From Larimichthys crocea (lineage: Eukaryota > Chordata > Actinopteri > Sciaenidae), in assembly GCF_000972845.2 (NCBI RefSeq), contig NC_040022.1, positions 11,953,711 to 12,017,710 of the forward strand: a DNA stretch of 64,000 bases. The letters run 5' to 3'. The translations under genes and the position numbers were made by a program. Below, in pieces: positions 1-13,214 of this stretch; positions within the stretch are counted from its first letter, which is position 1; each line of letters begins with the position of its first letter. The notes beneath the pieces are model-generated. The model was not told where the DNA came from and ran no database searches. It worked only from the letters and a program-made list of their open reading frames with translations.

Positions 1-1186
1 AAGTGAGCAAAGCTTTGTTTGTGTGCAAACACTGAGCACAGAGGGAAGTGAAGCAAACCGCTGACTGAAATGCATTTCTATAGATTTGACTGCAACCCAT
101 TCAAACAGTCGACGTGGTGCAGGCCCGGTCTGTTATGACGAAGGACCAAAATACTTGTGGAGTCAGGACCGAAACAGTCAAGTCAAAATCCACCAAAACT
201 GAACAGACTAACAACTCCTGGGCTTCACGATACAAGATAGTACATGTTTAATTAAATAATCAGTGAGTCCAGCATATATCACGACTCTTTGGGAGGCTCT
301 GAATCACGTACAGCCTTTTTAATGCTTTAAACTGCCTTTATTGTACTTAAAAGGAAGTAAAGGAAGGTGGTGTTGTGCCTAAAACACACCCAGCAAGTCA
401 ACAACAGGTTTGACTGCGAAACTCTGCTTCTGTTGTTGGTGCCTTAAGACTCCATAGAAAAGGCAGTGGGGGGTCATGTGATTGTGTTTTTGTTGCTGGT
501 GCCTCAGGACTGCATTAAAGGCTAACACGAGTCAAATTAGTGTGGATACATTCATGAATTGTAAAATATATTAAAAAGCAAAGAAACTGATCTTATTTTC
601 GTGGGTTTTACACTCAAATCTATATATATTACCTTCAATGTTTCTACCCCCTTCCTATTGTCTTCTTATAAAGGCACTATTTTGAAAATATATAAAGTTT
701 ACGTGCTTTTAGTAGAATAAAAGGCACCATTGTACCTTGCCAAACAATGCTCACATATCTAGAATTAATTTACTTAAATAACCTCAAACTAAAACGGTTA
801 AATTCAATTTATAATCCAGTTTTTTAAAGTATCTGGTGGTGGGTTTTCACTTGACTTAGGCCCGACCTAACACCAAAAAATTACAGCTAATTTCGACAGC
901 GTGTTAAAACATTTCCTTCATTTGAAGCCAACTAAAGAATATATTAAATTAATAAAATAAAAAAACGAGTCTTTCACTTTAATATACACACAAACTGAGT
1001 GAATATAAAGCAGTGGCACTCGGTAGTTTTGCTCACCAGGACAACAACGGAAAGTAACGGGTGACATGTCGTGTTAGCACAACGCCATGATTAAGCCAGC
1101 AGCACATTGTCGACTGCGGCCTGCTACATAACATACAACGACATTAAAAGCATCTGAAATTGAAAGTATTCTATTTTTATAAAAAC
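1..1186 (-). other. pcf11: Presumed intron 1 of pcf11, no exon seen
   Basis: AT-rich sequence following the splice donor of pcf11 exon 1 (minus strand). I looked for the next exon, which should continue the CID domain, and found nothing with that coding content, so the remaining exons should lie to the left of the window. No repeat was recognised. Confidence 0.6.
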
Positions 1187-1354
1187 CTTGCTTATTTGCG
1201 CTTCAATAATTGCGACGATATCCTTGGCGAAGTTGAGGTTTTCCTCGGCCAGAATGGTCAGCATGTTGATGTGCGGCTTGCTGTTGAACGTCAGGTCTTC
1301 GAGCGAGGACTGATACTCTCGGCAGGCATCTTCCCTCGCCGCTTTGTCGTCCAT
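1187..1354 (-). CDS. pcf11: PCF11 cleavage and polyadenylation factor subunit, first coding exon (partial gene)
   Basis: PCF11 is a subunit of cleavage factor II. Its N-terminal CID binds the phosphorylated RNA polymerase II C-terminal domain and couples 3'-end cleavage to termination in the nucleus. This exon encodes 56 residues beginning MDDKAAREDACREYQSSLED. The segment containing DLTFNSKPHINMLTILAEEN is essentially identical to human PCF11 as I remember it and forms the first CID helices. The start at 1354 was chosen because A at -3 and G at +4 give a strong initiation context and the length matches the family N-terminus. An in-frame ATG further upstream (near 1429) adds residues unlike PCF11. 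The exon ends after a complete AAG codon with a GT donor at 1186-1185. All later exons are outside the window. Confidence 0.93.
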
Positions 1355-1560
1355 CTTTGAGCTGTGCGACCCGGGAAAAACTACACCAACCTTATCGATA
1401 CCATAACCACTGATTAACAGGCAGTCCATGTACTCATGTAACTAACTGTTCGGCCCTGACTCGGTCCAAATTAACGCTGTATTCGTGGTTATTTTTCAGC
1501 CGCCGCCTGTCGTCCTTCTCTCTCTCTTTGCCCGCTCACGACGACAAGAAGATGGCGACT
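1355..1560 (-). promoter_or_regulatory. pcf11: Likely pcf11 5' UTR and promoter region
   Basis: Sequence immediately upstream of the pcf11 start codon on the minus strand. It is richer in G+C and CpG than the flanking AT-rich DNA and has a CT-rich stretch near 1515-1530, which is typical of a housekeeping promoter. No TATA box stands out and the transcription start cannot be placed from sequence alone. This is inferred from position and composition. Confidence 0.45.
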
Positions 1561-2083
1561 GTTAACTGAAGGCCGCATACGTCACACGGAAAATGCCAGT
1601 CCCCACGTGACGTCGGTGCAGTCCCATTGGTTTGTTTTCAGGACATCCGGGCAACGTCTTGTTTTTATTGGATCGATCGAATAACAGCCACATAAATGAG
1701 CCAATCACATTGAAGGTGTTTGAGCTTCTTATTGCATAACGACAGACATGTCCAAGAGATGTTTCCCAACATAACAACACGAGGCCGAAGCATGGTGTTT
1801 TCAAACATTAACTTTGTAATGTTAGAAATTAATATAAACTTCACTGTTTTGGTGCATGTATTAAAATATTAATAAAGTAAACGTAAAGTAAAAGTATGAT
1901 TGAGTTTACAGTCACTGTACATTTCTCCTTACTTTCTTACTTTGCACCAAATCAACACTGCCAATTTGCTGTATATACTTTTATTTACTATTGCTATTTT
2001 GATATTTTATTAGTTTGTTCTTTATATTTTTATTCTTATGTTGTCTGTTGTCACCGTGTGTAATGCTGCTGCTGCACTGTAAT

Positions 2084-2130
<47 letters not shown>
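2084..2130. repeat. ATCT tetranucleotide microsatellite
   Basis: About twelve perfect ATCT units. They account for the Ser-Ile-Tyr-Leu periodic reading frame seen over this stretch. Confidence 0.97.
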
Positions 2131-2131
<1 letters not shown>

Positions 2132-3162
2132 ATAGCCCTACATGTGATCAGTGTGCAGCTGTATAACAAGTACATGCAATTATGCAAAACCTGTGGTCTC
2201 CAGAAGATTTAAAGACTGAGATTTGCTGATTTTTATTGTATGTTGATTTTCATAGTCTGATTAAATGGGCATCAATTAAAAATATCTGAACTCATCGCCT
2301 ATCATTTGACAATGTTTTAGCCTCTGGGGGCAACAGAGAATGTTTCTGGGATTTCATTGTAGCCACTGGATATCTAGATAACAGATATTCTGGCAGAGAG
2401 TTCCTCTGCAGTCAATAGCAATTTGATATGTGAGAATGGCAAGAAAGACATATTTTTGCTATAAAAAAGATATTTGCATATGAATAGGTATAACATAACT
2501 TCATCAAACAAAAGTCGATGGGTTCCCAGATTATGTTCCACCTCATTGCTACACAAACTGTTTCAAGCCCGCTCAAACGAGATGTGTCGATACAACTTGG
2601 CCTACAAATGTAAACCAGAATGCTTCTGATGCCAAAATCTTGTGCATCCATATGCAGATATCTGTTTATAGAGATTATGGAATCAGTTACTTAATACTTC
2701 AAGGTTCATTTATTTATTATTGTAGGCCCTTTATGCTATGCTAAAAATAAATATTTTTGTGTGTGGATGATGGTTGGAGGAGTCTCCACTTGAGGAAAGG
2801 AGCTGCTGTAGTCTGGTGTTGTTTATTATTTAAGTGTGATTTTGACAAATAAAGCATTTTAAATAACAAAGAATTTGTGTATGTGGCAGGTTTTGTCGTG
2901 TGTTATTGAGAGTTAACTCTGTCAGTGTTACAGCTGCCATGTAAGGCTCCAAACTCATGCTTGGATATTTTTAGACATAGTAATGAAACACCAGATGATG
3001 CATCAGTGTCATCCATTCTAGCGCACAGACCCTTTACAGTAAAAGTATTAATATCACACTATAAAAAATCCTGCATTGAAAGTATTTCTTCAGTAGAAGT
3101 ATGTAAATACAAAAATGTATTTAAAGTATTTAAGCAGTAAAAATGTCCTGGTGAAATGCCAT

Positions 3163-3164
<2 letters not shown>

Positions 3165-3210
<46 letters not shown>

Positions 3211-3237
3211 TTTGTTTGTTTGTTTGTGTGTGTGTGT
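3165..3237. repeat. GT dinucleotide microsatellite with an internal TTTG tract
   Basis: A long uninterrupted GT run followed by five TTTG units and a further short GT run. It is a compound microsatellite in the pcf11-ncbp3 spacer. Confidence 0.97.
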
Positions 3238-4589
3238 TTCTTGACCAATAAATAAAAAATAAAATAAGGACTAAAAATTAAAAAACAGAAAACATAAGAT
3301 TTTATAGCAACAAACTAAATCAATATAATGAACGTATTTCTGTAAGTTTTGCCTATAAGTTTGTCCAACTCAGACTTTTAATTTGTTAATTTGGTTTCTA
3401 ACTGATCTTGATTAACACTTTATTTTGTTGTTTGTAAAACAGTCATATCTTAAACTGTTGACAATATGTTCTCTAAAGAACCCTAAAAAGTTAACCATTT
3501 ACTGAAAGCTTCTGATATAAAGAGTTTTATATTGATTTAATTCGTAAACTGATTCCACTCCATCCAACATGACTTATTATGAGTAATGCAAAGTGTGTTA
3601 ACATTTAAGTTTAAAACTCTTGCTCTCGTCTTTGACAAAATCCTTCAGAAAGTAATATTTTGTGTCACATCTACAGATATAAATACCACCAGCAGTTATG
3701 TCCTTAAAGGTTCAAATGCGTCATCGTGTCTGTTATGTAATGAGAAGAACCCTTGAATGAGGAGGACTGGATTCAAAGTATCAAAGTTTAAGTTGAATTT
3801 ATTATTCTTGTACAAGAAGAAGCGTTTAACAAAAGGGGTTACAAAGAAAAGGCTCCTTGAGGAGCTCTAACAGTTGGTTCTTATACATTTTTTTTTTTTA
3901 ATGGGCTGTCTCGGACACCTCCCCACTGATGAGCACTATATTTTATATCCACATGGTACACCCCTAGCCTGTCTCTCCTGTCCTTGTACCACTAATTTAT
4001 AATTGTCTCTCCCTGCCAGCCTCAGTAAATCAGAGGCCAACTAAAGGAAGTATGCGAGACATGCAAAAGACAGGATACACACATTATGTATATGAGGTAA
4101 AACATCTGCACCCAAGTATAATCCTATTTTTTATAACAATGTCAACCAAAAGCCATACAGTATCTGACAATCCTAGCAGGCCATAAATAATATTATAATC
4201 AGAGATTAAATTGGGCCGGAGCCCTCCGGAGCTCAGCTCCGCCTCCTCACCTCGGCAGTACAGCCAGCAGGAGCTGAGCTCCCTCTGCTGAGGTGTTTAT
4301 AATAATCATCGCCGTAGCTACTATTACACGACTTATTAAAATCATTAGTTTGGACCTCCCCTCTTTTACCATGTCAAATATCAGTAGGCTACGTCAGTCT
4401 GTTCACTCATCGCTGTTTCCAGAGTGCTGTATCAGAGCTTCATTATTGAATCGGTTCCGCTTGTAAGTCCTATTTGGAAAGTTGTGAATTAATTGTAATG
4501 ACTGCCGACTTCTCATATTTTGATGTTGTGACATGCAAGACAGTTTAGCAAACAACTGATTTGATTTGATCTAGAATTATGGTGTGAGA

Positions 4590-4810
4590 TGTAATTAATC
4601 AGGTGAATTTATGCTGTGACATGTAAATAAGTAATGCAAATTAAAGAATAAATTGATGGGATGTAAATAAGTATTGTTAATATGTAAATTGTTGGTGTAT
4701 ATTGTGAATAAGTTTTACAAATTGCAGTGTAGATTGATTGTGAAATGTAGGCTAAATAAGTTACCAGTATGTGAATTGATATGAGATATAAATAAATAGG
4801 TTATAAATTG
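4590..4810. repeat. Degenerate AT-rich tandem repeat
   Basis: Repeated words resembling GATGTAAATAAGT and TAAATTGAT recur at irregular spacing of roughly 20-50 bases. It looks like an eroded minisatellite. No coding content. Confidence 0.5.
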
Positions 4811-5221
4811 ATAAAATATGTATTAAACCCATGGCGCGAGCGAGGTAAATACAAATGTTTTGAGAGATACTGAGTACTGTGAGTGAAGAAGGGCTCCCCC
4901 TCCTTACAGAAGCCAGTTTAACCACTGATTATAATTATTATAAAAATGAAGCTTTGGGCCGCATGAAATCTGAAATCATCCCTGTTCTAGGCTAACAAAA
5001 ACATAACCATTTTTATTTTTTATAAATATGACTACTATAGTCCACATTTAGCCAATAAATCTTCATCAGGTGGCGCTAATGCAACGATGTAACCTCCACA
5101 AACACCGACAAAGAAGAGGTAGGAGGACCGACTCATATGAATCATATCCGGGTAACGAAAACAACCGCAGCTCCACCAGCTCCAGCTCCAGCTCCAGCAG
5201 CCGTTGTTCGCAGCTAGCGCC

Positions 5222-8070
5222 ATGGCGGCAGTGCGTAGCTTACGGGTGTCGGTGAAATCAGACAGCGGCTCAGACCGCTCGGAATCGGACTCTGACTCCG
5301 AGTCGGACAGAGATGCCCGCGAAGCCGAGCCCATGGAGGTGGAGGAGGGAGAGCTGGAGGCGGAGGACATATCCGTTAACCGTTCCCTGAAGGAGCTCCT
5401 GCCGGTAAGTGTCCGGACGAGGCCTTCTCACAGACCGGGGGACTAGCGTCACTTGCGGCCGTTGGGGCAGTAAGAAGCGTCGGCGTGTGGTCGCTTCGAC
5501 TCCCGGGGAACTGGTTCTGAGCACCGTGGCCTTTCCTGCCTAACAACGATTAACTGCTTATTAACGGCGACTAGTCCGTAATTATAAGGTCTTTGTCTGG
5601 CAGCTGGTGTTTGCTTGTTTGTCTCAGTCACTTGTTGCTGGTGTCTGCTTCACCTACCGTGTTTGCGGCGGATTGATCGCTCCACCAAACTGCAGTCAGA
5701 AAACTGGAAGTTAAAGGTTTTAAAGATTGCCAGAGGTTTATTGATTCTGGTACATGAACATTGAATGATCATTTCGGCCTATTTTCAAATCACCAACTTT
5801 AAATACAGTGCTACCCTTTCAAAGTGAAAAATGGCCAGTTCCTCTGTTGTTCCTGGTTTGACAAACTTCCCACTAACAGACAGCATACACAACATTTTAG
5901 TCCTTACTTCACTAAGTCACATGAAATGTGTTTAATGTGTTATTTACAAAATGATTTCATTTGACATTCACCCAACTTACAATCTCTGGTGACATATATT
6001 TGAGCTCGTCCTTAGTTAGAAACCGAGAAATCCTGACAAATGTCTCTGAAAAAGTGCTTGTTCTGTTGGATTATCAGAATCAGAAGTACTTTATTAATCC
6101 CTGCAGGGAAATTGTTTTTGTTACCGCAGCTTCCAAACGGTAAGTGAGATAGTAAGAAAACAATAGCAAGAAAACAAAACTTTAACAATATACACCTATA
6201 CAATATCCTATTTTAACACTATATATACACATGTATAAATAACAGTTAGATAGAACCAGTAACAGTGAACTATGCAGTATGTAAATCTAAAACCTTTATA
6301 AAGAATTTAGTTTTTGTTCTTATGTTCTGCAGGATACCAGCCGGCGATATGAGAACAAGGCGGGAGCGTTCATCACAGGGATTGATGTCAACTCAAAGGT
6401 ATGACACTGACGTACAGATTTTACTTGACTTGTTCTGATGGATGTTTTCTTTATGTCCAAAAAAACAACAAAAACTGTGTGGAAAGCTAACTTACACTTG
6501 GAGAAGATGAATGGCAAAGTTAAGCATATAAAAAAAAAAAGAAGACGACACAGAGGCTGATATTAATCATTAATCATCAGTCACAATACATGCCTAAAAA
6601 TCCGAAAAGACAGACCGTTGGTAGAGCTGAGCCATCTCTAACGGCACCCACTTGTCAGTCAAAGCGGCCACACTGTTATAAATGCGTAACTTAAGCCTTG
6701 ATAAAATTTGACAGGTGCGTTATATAAAAATTCACCTTCAGTACAGTTGCCATAAACGGTGAAATCAGCTATAGAGACCAAAACTGTTTTTTGTACCAGG
6801 CTGTAAACATGTTTATTTCTGCTGTAAAGCTGCACATTTTAACATGGGGGCTTATGGAGACTGACTTGTTCTGTAGCCAGCCTCAAGTGGACTTCTGAGG
6901 AACTGCAGTTTTTTTGGCACTTTTGACTTCACAGCCTTGTACTATTTACACCACCCTAGAAGTCATTCATCTTTTCTTTCCATGAACTTGAAAGTATCAC
7001 CTGTAACTTCTGAATACTTGTTTGTGTGTTCTTTTTTTTAATTGTTAAATTGTTAAATCTGCTATATGTCTCATGATCATTATAAATGAAAATCAAGGAT
7101 AACAGATTATGATTGAATTTTGATGACCCTGATTGTCAAAATGATGAGAGTCAACACGACCTCTGGACAGACTGTTTGAAGTTAACGTTTCTCATTAACT
7201 TAACTGCTGGTCGGTGGATCAGAAATGCGCCAAATTAAACTCTGTAACAATAATAATAACCATCTGTTACCGAAGTAACTACCCGGTTCTCCGCTTCTTT
7301 GTTGGTGTAAGATAGAAACCCCCAGATATTCAGCCTGCTCAATATTTTTGGGTGTCAGCGAGCGTCTTTGAACGTTTCACATAGTGATCAAGTGTAAAGT
7401 CAAGGCTGAAATCATCTTGTGTGACATCACACCTACATTTTGGAGCCAATCAGGGTCCATTACTGCATGATGTGAACACTTGGAAATAATAAATAAAATA
7501 CTTTTTCCTGCCCCAGATTACAAGGATTTTTTTAATCAAACATGTTCAGGAGAAAGACTTGGGACAGAGCAGTGTTATGTTGAGATTCAAAACTCAAACA
7601 AGACTAAATATTACTCAGACAAGTTATTTTAAACTCGCTGTTCAGTTTCCTTCAGTCACGCTGACAAACACTCATGATACTGTGAGTTGAAGTGCTGAAC
7701 GAACAGGAAGTGTTAAAGGTGCGTGTGTTTATTAGGAGGCCATTGAGAGGAAAGAGAAGCGAGCGAGACGTTTCCATTTCTGCGGGGAGAAGAGCGTCGG
7801 TCAGAGGAATGTCTTCCTGGATAAAGACATCATGAAGAAAGGTGAGAGATCTCACACAGAGTCTGTAAAGCCACCGACTGTTTACAGAAACTGGTCCTGT
7901 GTCGAACCTGTTCTCATCAACTTCTTCTGTGATTTTCAGCTATCCCCAGGCTGCGTCTGGAGGCGATATACGTGACAGGCGTGGATGACATGAGCACACA
8001 GGATGTGTTTGGGTATTTTAAGGAGTATCCTCCAGCACACATCGAGTGGATCGATGACACATCCTGTAAG

Positions 8071-8107
<37 letters not shown>

Positions 8108-10505
8108 AAAAGTTCTGGTTCTGGACTCACTGAATGTAGACTGGTTCTGTCCGGGTGCCAGAAGTAGCTTGTTTTTCTCCCGCTGAGACTTTTACTTCCA
8201 TTTTTAATCATCAATGAAGACGAGTTTCCAGGGCAAGATGATGAGTAATAAGGTTTCTGTCACAGAAACATGTGCAGAACAGAGAAAATTGAGCCAAATT
8301 AAAGGAACAACAAATCATTTATTCAGAATAATTAAACACTTGTCAGCTTCTAGAAGACAGAAGAGTCTGAGCTGCTGAACATTTAACTATTTAAAAAAAT
8401 TCAATTCATTTATTGTTGTTTTTGAGTCTCGATCTGTTGATACTGAGTCTCTACTTCTGTTTACCCGTTAAAAATGTTTCTGAAACACTGAAAAACACTG
8501 ATTTCAATTTAACTGGAGAATATGATGACTATCAGCTGATTGAATAATGTTCTGAGCCACATACGTAGACATTTGTGGCACGATCGTCAGCAGACTAAAC
8601 ATGAGAAGTATGACGGAAACAACTATGAAGAAGTTAAAACAGAATTAGTCTTGAAAGAAACACGATGTATCTGATCAAAATGCTCTGCGGTCAGTCTGAA
8701 ACGTCACTGGACTCAACTGTAATACTTTCTCACTTGTGTCCTTGCTTGGTGTTTTATGTCCTCATCTTGTGCTTCAAGTCTATGTGTTGTTTGCGGTCTT
8801 TGCTGCAAAATGGCCAGACAGTGATGGTTAAGCGAGATAAGGGGTACTTTAGCTGATCTCGATCCGTTAAAACCTGCTCAGATCAGCCGGACACTGATCC
8901 TCAGGATGGTCCTGTTGACTTTATGTTTGAAGTTATATCTCAGGCGGAGGACCCGATAAACCACAGCCGCTGTGTTTCTTAACACCGTCTGGTTGTCTCC
9001 TAGGTAACGTGGTTTGGCTCGATGACAACACATCCATTCGAGCCCTCGTCAACAGCAGCCGGATGCCCGACCCTGAGGCTGTTGCCACGGAGACGGAGAG
9101 CAGCAACCAGCCGGGCGAACAGAGCAAAGGTCAGCCTGTGAACAAAAACACACCTAGCAGCTTCTTGAAGGGGGAACTACAGAATATGTGGAAAACTAAA
9201 GTGTCTCCTGCACCTCACAGGTCATCGGGGTCGAAGGTCGGACGACGAAGAGGAAGAGGAAGAGGAAGAGGGTGAGGTGGATGAGGAGGAGACGGTGAAG
9301 AAGAGCAGCGAGATCGAGGTGAAAGACAGCGACGGAGAGGCAGAGCAGAAAGAGAAGGTGGAAGGCGATCAGGTAGAGTTCACTCAAATAACTCAAACAC
9401 AATTTGATTAAGTCGGCACCAATAACTGATCCGTGATCGGTGTGTCTCAGATGGACGACCTGTCGGGGGTGGAGAGAGAGTCTCTGCTGAGAAACGACCT
9501 GCGACCAGCTATCAAACCTTTCAAGGGAAACAAACTCTTCCTGCGCTTCGCCACACAAGGTGACACACACACTCGACTTATCAAACTCAAACTAACCTTA
9601 AACCAAGTCTTCACGCTAAAATGTGACGACGCACGTTATGGCGACGCCAAGGGGAGGCCTCACAATGTAAATGTAAATACACTACAGTAATTAAGGTCCT
9701 CACACACTTTGTATTTCATGAAAGTCTGCAGCATGGTTAAGTTCAACCTCAGACACAGTTTCTGTTGACAGGAACAAGCTGATGTTTGTGTCTTTGTCTC
9801 CAGATGATAAGAAGGAGTTGGGTGCCGCTCGTCGTAGCAGATACTACATGAAGTATGGAAACCCAAACTATGGCGGCATGAAGGGAATCCTCAGCAACTC
9901 CTGGTGAGACTCGAACACTGTTCACTGATCAGTTTATTGAAAGGATAAGGAATCTGAAAACAGCAGCAATATTTGACTATGTTGTAAAAAATCGACTCTA
10001 AACCAGCAAGATCAGAGTTTGTGATGACTGAAGTCCTACTGGCGTCTTTCAGTCGAATCTCTTCTTTGTCACAGCTGAACTTGGCGAGCTAACCGCTAAG
10101 TCACATTTGCTTTGTTACGTGTGTCTTTAGGAAGAGGCGATATCACAACCGGAGGATCCAGAGAGACGTCATCAAGAGCAAGAAGCCTCTGATTGGAGAT
10201 AGCATGGGACACACACCTCCGTACACACACCGACACTCCGGTAAGAAACTAAAACTGAAAACTATAAAGAAACATTTCGTTTCAACATTTCATTCTCTTA
10301 TTTCGTAATGGGAGGCGGAGACATGACATGAAAAGGCCTCAGGCACGGGTTGTTCTGGTGACAGTTGAATTTACAATTTACAATTTGAGATGCTTCTTTG
10401 GCCTTCAGGGAAATGAAAGAACAAACAAACACTTGTTAACAGTCGTCTTCTTCTCTGCGTTTCTTGGCGTGTTGCTGCATATTTTTGAGCTTTACCTCCA
10501 CCTGC

Positions 10506-10555
<50 letters not shown>

Positions 10556-13214
10556 ATAGTTATCATGATTATTGTTGCTGTGCCAGTCACAGCAGATGGT
10601 AGTCCACCATGAGCTGTGAGGTTTCTGCCTCAAAGTTTTTCATCGTCTCTCAGACGGTCGTGCAGTCGTCAGCTTCCACAGTGTGACTCCTCTTGTTCTC
10701 CTCTCCCCTCAGCTGACCTGGTCAACCTACCCGAGGAGCCCATCAAGGAGGAAGAAGAAGAAGAAGAGGAGGAGGAGGAGGAGAACGGTGATGAGGACAT
10801 GGACTCAGACGACAGGGTGGTGGAGTACAGAGAGCGAGCCGACCGCGAGAGAGATGAAAGGGGTGGCGGCAGCAGCGGCGGATCACGTCCACTGGGTGCC
10901 GGGCTTCGCAGCCGGGCGGAGCGCTCTCCGTCTCCTTGGTCGGAGTCGGACGAGATGGACTACGACCTGGAGCTGAAGATGATCTCCACACCGTCACCAA
11001 AGAAGAGCAAGAAGATGACGATGTACGCAGACGAGTTGGACACGCACCTGAAGAGCATCCGGTCAGTCTCATTTTTACCTGTCCTGACACTAGTTTCATA
11101 TTAGGCAGGATTTGTTTTAGAGCTTTTACTTTGACAAAAAAAAAACCCAAGAAGAGAAAACTCTGATTCCTTCAGGTGTTTTTATGGTGAAGCTTCCTTT
11201 TTTTTTACACGAGATCTGCGGCTCTTATTTTGGGTTTGAGATGTATGTATGAGACACTTGTCCATAGTCAGTATATTCTAAGTAAGTCTTAACTTAGTGA
11301 ACCTGCAGAGGAAGAATCAACATGTTGTTTGTCTTGTGAGCAGGAACAGGATCGGAGGGTCGGGATCACAGAGCAGACCAAAATCCACGTCGCCCACCAA
11401 AGTGACGGACGTCCGGCAGCTGCTGGAGGAGAAGAGACAAGGACACTCTCAACAAAGACAGCCTCCTCCAGTGGCCGCTAGTGGAAAGACAGGTCTGCAG
11501 TTTAAATCCAAATGTTTTTTTTTATAATTTCAGCTGTGAGAGACTCCAAAATCTTAACAGACTCTGTTTGTAGATGTACGGCAGCGGTTGGGGAAAAGAC
11601 GTTACTCTCCGGACAGAGGACGCTCCCCTTCCCCCGTTTCCCCCAGAGACACACCTCCAGCCAGAGAGCCAATCCGAGACGTGCATCGCAGACTGGGTGT
11701 GGCCAGCCAAGACAACAGAGGCCACTTCTCAAACTCATCCAAAGACAGGAAGACAAGTAAGAAGCAAACTCCATCAGCCTCCTCCTTGTCTGCGTGTTTA
11801 CTTCTCCTCTGTGATTATTTGCTGTGAACTCCTCTAAAATCTCCAGATTTGGCACAGCAGCTCCAAAGTTTGCGTTAAAACCGCCATGTCTAGATTTCTG
11901 TTGGGACTGTCAAAAGATCCTGATGGAATATGTTTGTAGGAAAATTAGACAATGTTGGTAACAACTGGGGGCATTCTTATGTCACAGTGTTCTTTATAGC
12001 AGCTAAATTTGGGAGTCTTGTACACAAAGTGGCTTTAAAATCTGTAAAGTTTGTTACATACTTCGAGTTGTTCAGAATAAGCTCTGTTGGCCAATAATGT
12101 AACATACATACATACAACTTTGACTCTGGTTTAAATAACCGGAAGATGGAAACAGAGAAAAAACAAGGACAACAAAGACAGATAAACAAACTATAATTAT
12201 AATACAGATCAACAACATGTATGAAATAAAGATTCAGTGATAACGTACTAGATAACTGCCCTGTTAAAGTTATTGCATTATACTTCCTCTCTTCGTTTCA
12301 AAATAAAAGGCCTTGATCATTTCAGTGGACAGAAATGTCACTTTTATTATGAAACTTCGGGAAGGTTTTGCGGAAATTTCACTGTAGCTACTGTAGGAAG
12401 GTAAGGTACAAGCAGTGCTCAATATATAGTTTGGCTGAAATACACAAACACCTGCCGTAACTGAAATAAGAAAAAAATACTTTAACAGCAAAGTGTTTTT
12501 CAAATAGTATGATTATATTGTTGAATTTATTAAATGAAAGTGAAAACAGAAGTTTATCCACGCTTGTTTTTCAGGCGTGTGTATGGGAGACCCGGTTTTT
12601 ATTTGACTATTTTTTTTTATTTGAGGACAGATGATTAATAAACCCCAAAACCAGCCACAAAATGTGTTAATGCCAACATTTGCTCTTTCACAACCAAAAT
12701 TGTACATTTTAAAGTAGATTGTCCCAAAATCAATGATGCAGAAAAAGGCAGATTAATTAATAATTTAGTTGCTCTTTGTGAATTAACAGGAGAAACTCCT
12801 GATGTCAACAAATTGTTGTTATTGTTTTTGTTTGTTTATTTGTTTGTTTTTACCTCACCTCTTGCAGGCGGCCTGTGGAGCAGACTCGGCTCCACTGATG
12901 GCGACAGCAGCACCGGACGTCACGAGCACAGATCGAGCAGCCGGTCGTCGGGCCTCTTCTCCTCTCCATCGGGCAGGAATGACGCCGGCAGCGACGCCGG
13001 CGGCAGCAGCAGCAGCAGGAGGAGACGAGGCAACGGTGAAGAGGAAGAGGAGGTGGAGGAAGAAGACGACTCGACGCTGCAGAAGATGTGGGGCGCCATG
13101 ATCAAACAGAAACAGGACCGTCAGACCCACAAGATGAAGAAGAGCCGGTTGGACAACCTGCCATCGCTGCAGATCGAGATCAGCCGCGACAGCAGCGACG
13201 ACTCGGACGCCTGA
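5222..13214 (+). CDS. ncbp3: Nuclear cap-binding protein subunit 3 (NCBP3), complete, 13 coding exons
   Basis: NCBP3 binds the m7G cap, partners NCBP1 in an alternative cap-binding complex, and links to TREX for mRNA export. Coding exons: 5222-5404, 6333-6398, 7736-7841, 7940-8065, 9004-9129, 9221-9372, 9451-9559, 9804-9903, 10131-10240, 10713-11061, 11344-11492, 11574-11756, 12868-13214 (stop TGA). Every junction has AG/GT and the phases join. The total is 2106 nt, or 701 aa, against about 620 in human. The start MAAVRSLRVSVK matches the human N-terminus. An RRM-like domain lies around residues 119-185, with HIEWIDDTSCNVVWLDD covering the cap-binding motif. Then come an acidic stretch (exon 6), LLRNDLRPA, the conserved GNPNYGGMKGILSNSW block, a poly-Glu run (exon 10), DYDLELKMISTPSPKK, and the C-terminal KKSRLDNLPSLQIE. 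The extra length lies mostly in the acidic and Ser-rich segments. The identification is secure; small errors at individual junctions are possible. Confidence 0.95.
6060..6215 (-). mobile_element. LINE 3'-tail-like fragment in ncbp3 intron 1
   Basis: Read on the minus strand, it contains the words GGGATTAATAAAGTACTTCTG after AATTTCCCTGCA. This resembles the 3' end of fish LINE copies, where a reading such as GGATCAATAAAGTATCTATC is common. A sense-oriented copy of similar kind lies at 23985-24083. It is non-coding here and the exact family is not assigned. Confidence 0.5.
6640..6920 (+). repeat. Interspersed repeat, family R1, copy 1 (ncbp3 intron 2)
   Basis: It shares long near-identical stretches with 44620-44865, including GCGGCCACACTGTTA, TAGAGACCAAAACTG, TTTGTACCAGGCTGTAAAC and CTTATGGAGACTGACTTGTT. 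Reverse-complement relatives lie at 37975-38290 and 42300-42610. It is probably a non-autonomous transposon family. No open reading frame is kept across copies. Confidence 0.8.
8072..8102. repeat. CA microsatellite at the start of ncbp3 intron 4
   Basis: A perfect CA run beginning only a few bases after the GTAAGT donor of exon 4. Confidence 0.95.
10505..10553. repeat. TTA trinucleotide microsatellite in ncbp3 intron 9
   Basis: About sixteen perfect TTA/ATT units, giving poly-Ile and poly-Asn shadow frames. It lies about 160 bases before exon 10. Confidence 0.97.

Larger units (their letters stand above)
1561..5221. other. Spacer between pcf11 and ncbp3, no gene seen
   Basis: AT-rich spacer separating two divergently transcribed genes. 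Short reading frames here have no family resemblance and no splice-supported continuation. It holds an ATCT tract, a long GT tract, a degenerate tandem region with repeated ATGTAAATAAGT-like words (about 4590-4810), and a GC-richer patch at 4210-4300 that may be an old repeat. The last 150 bases are the presumed ncbp3 5' UTR and promoter, with repeated CAGCTCC words near 5167-5200. Confidence 0.6.

Noticed and set aside
5035..5370. 111-codon Ser-rich minus-strand frame over ncbp3 exon 1
   Set aside because: It is antisense to the confirmed NCBP3 coding exon, produced by its Asp/Glu/Ser codons.
10743..11150. 135-codon minus-strand frame
   Set aside because: It is antisense to ncbp3 exon 10 with a poly-Leu run opposite poly-Glu; no independent support.
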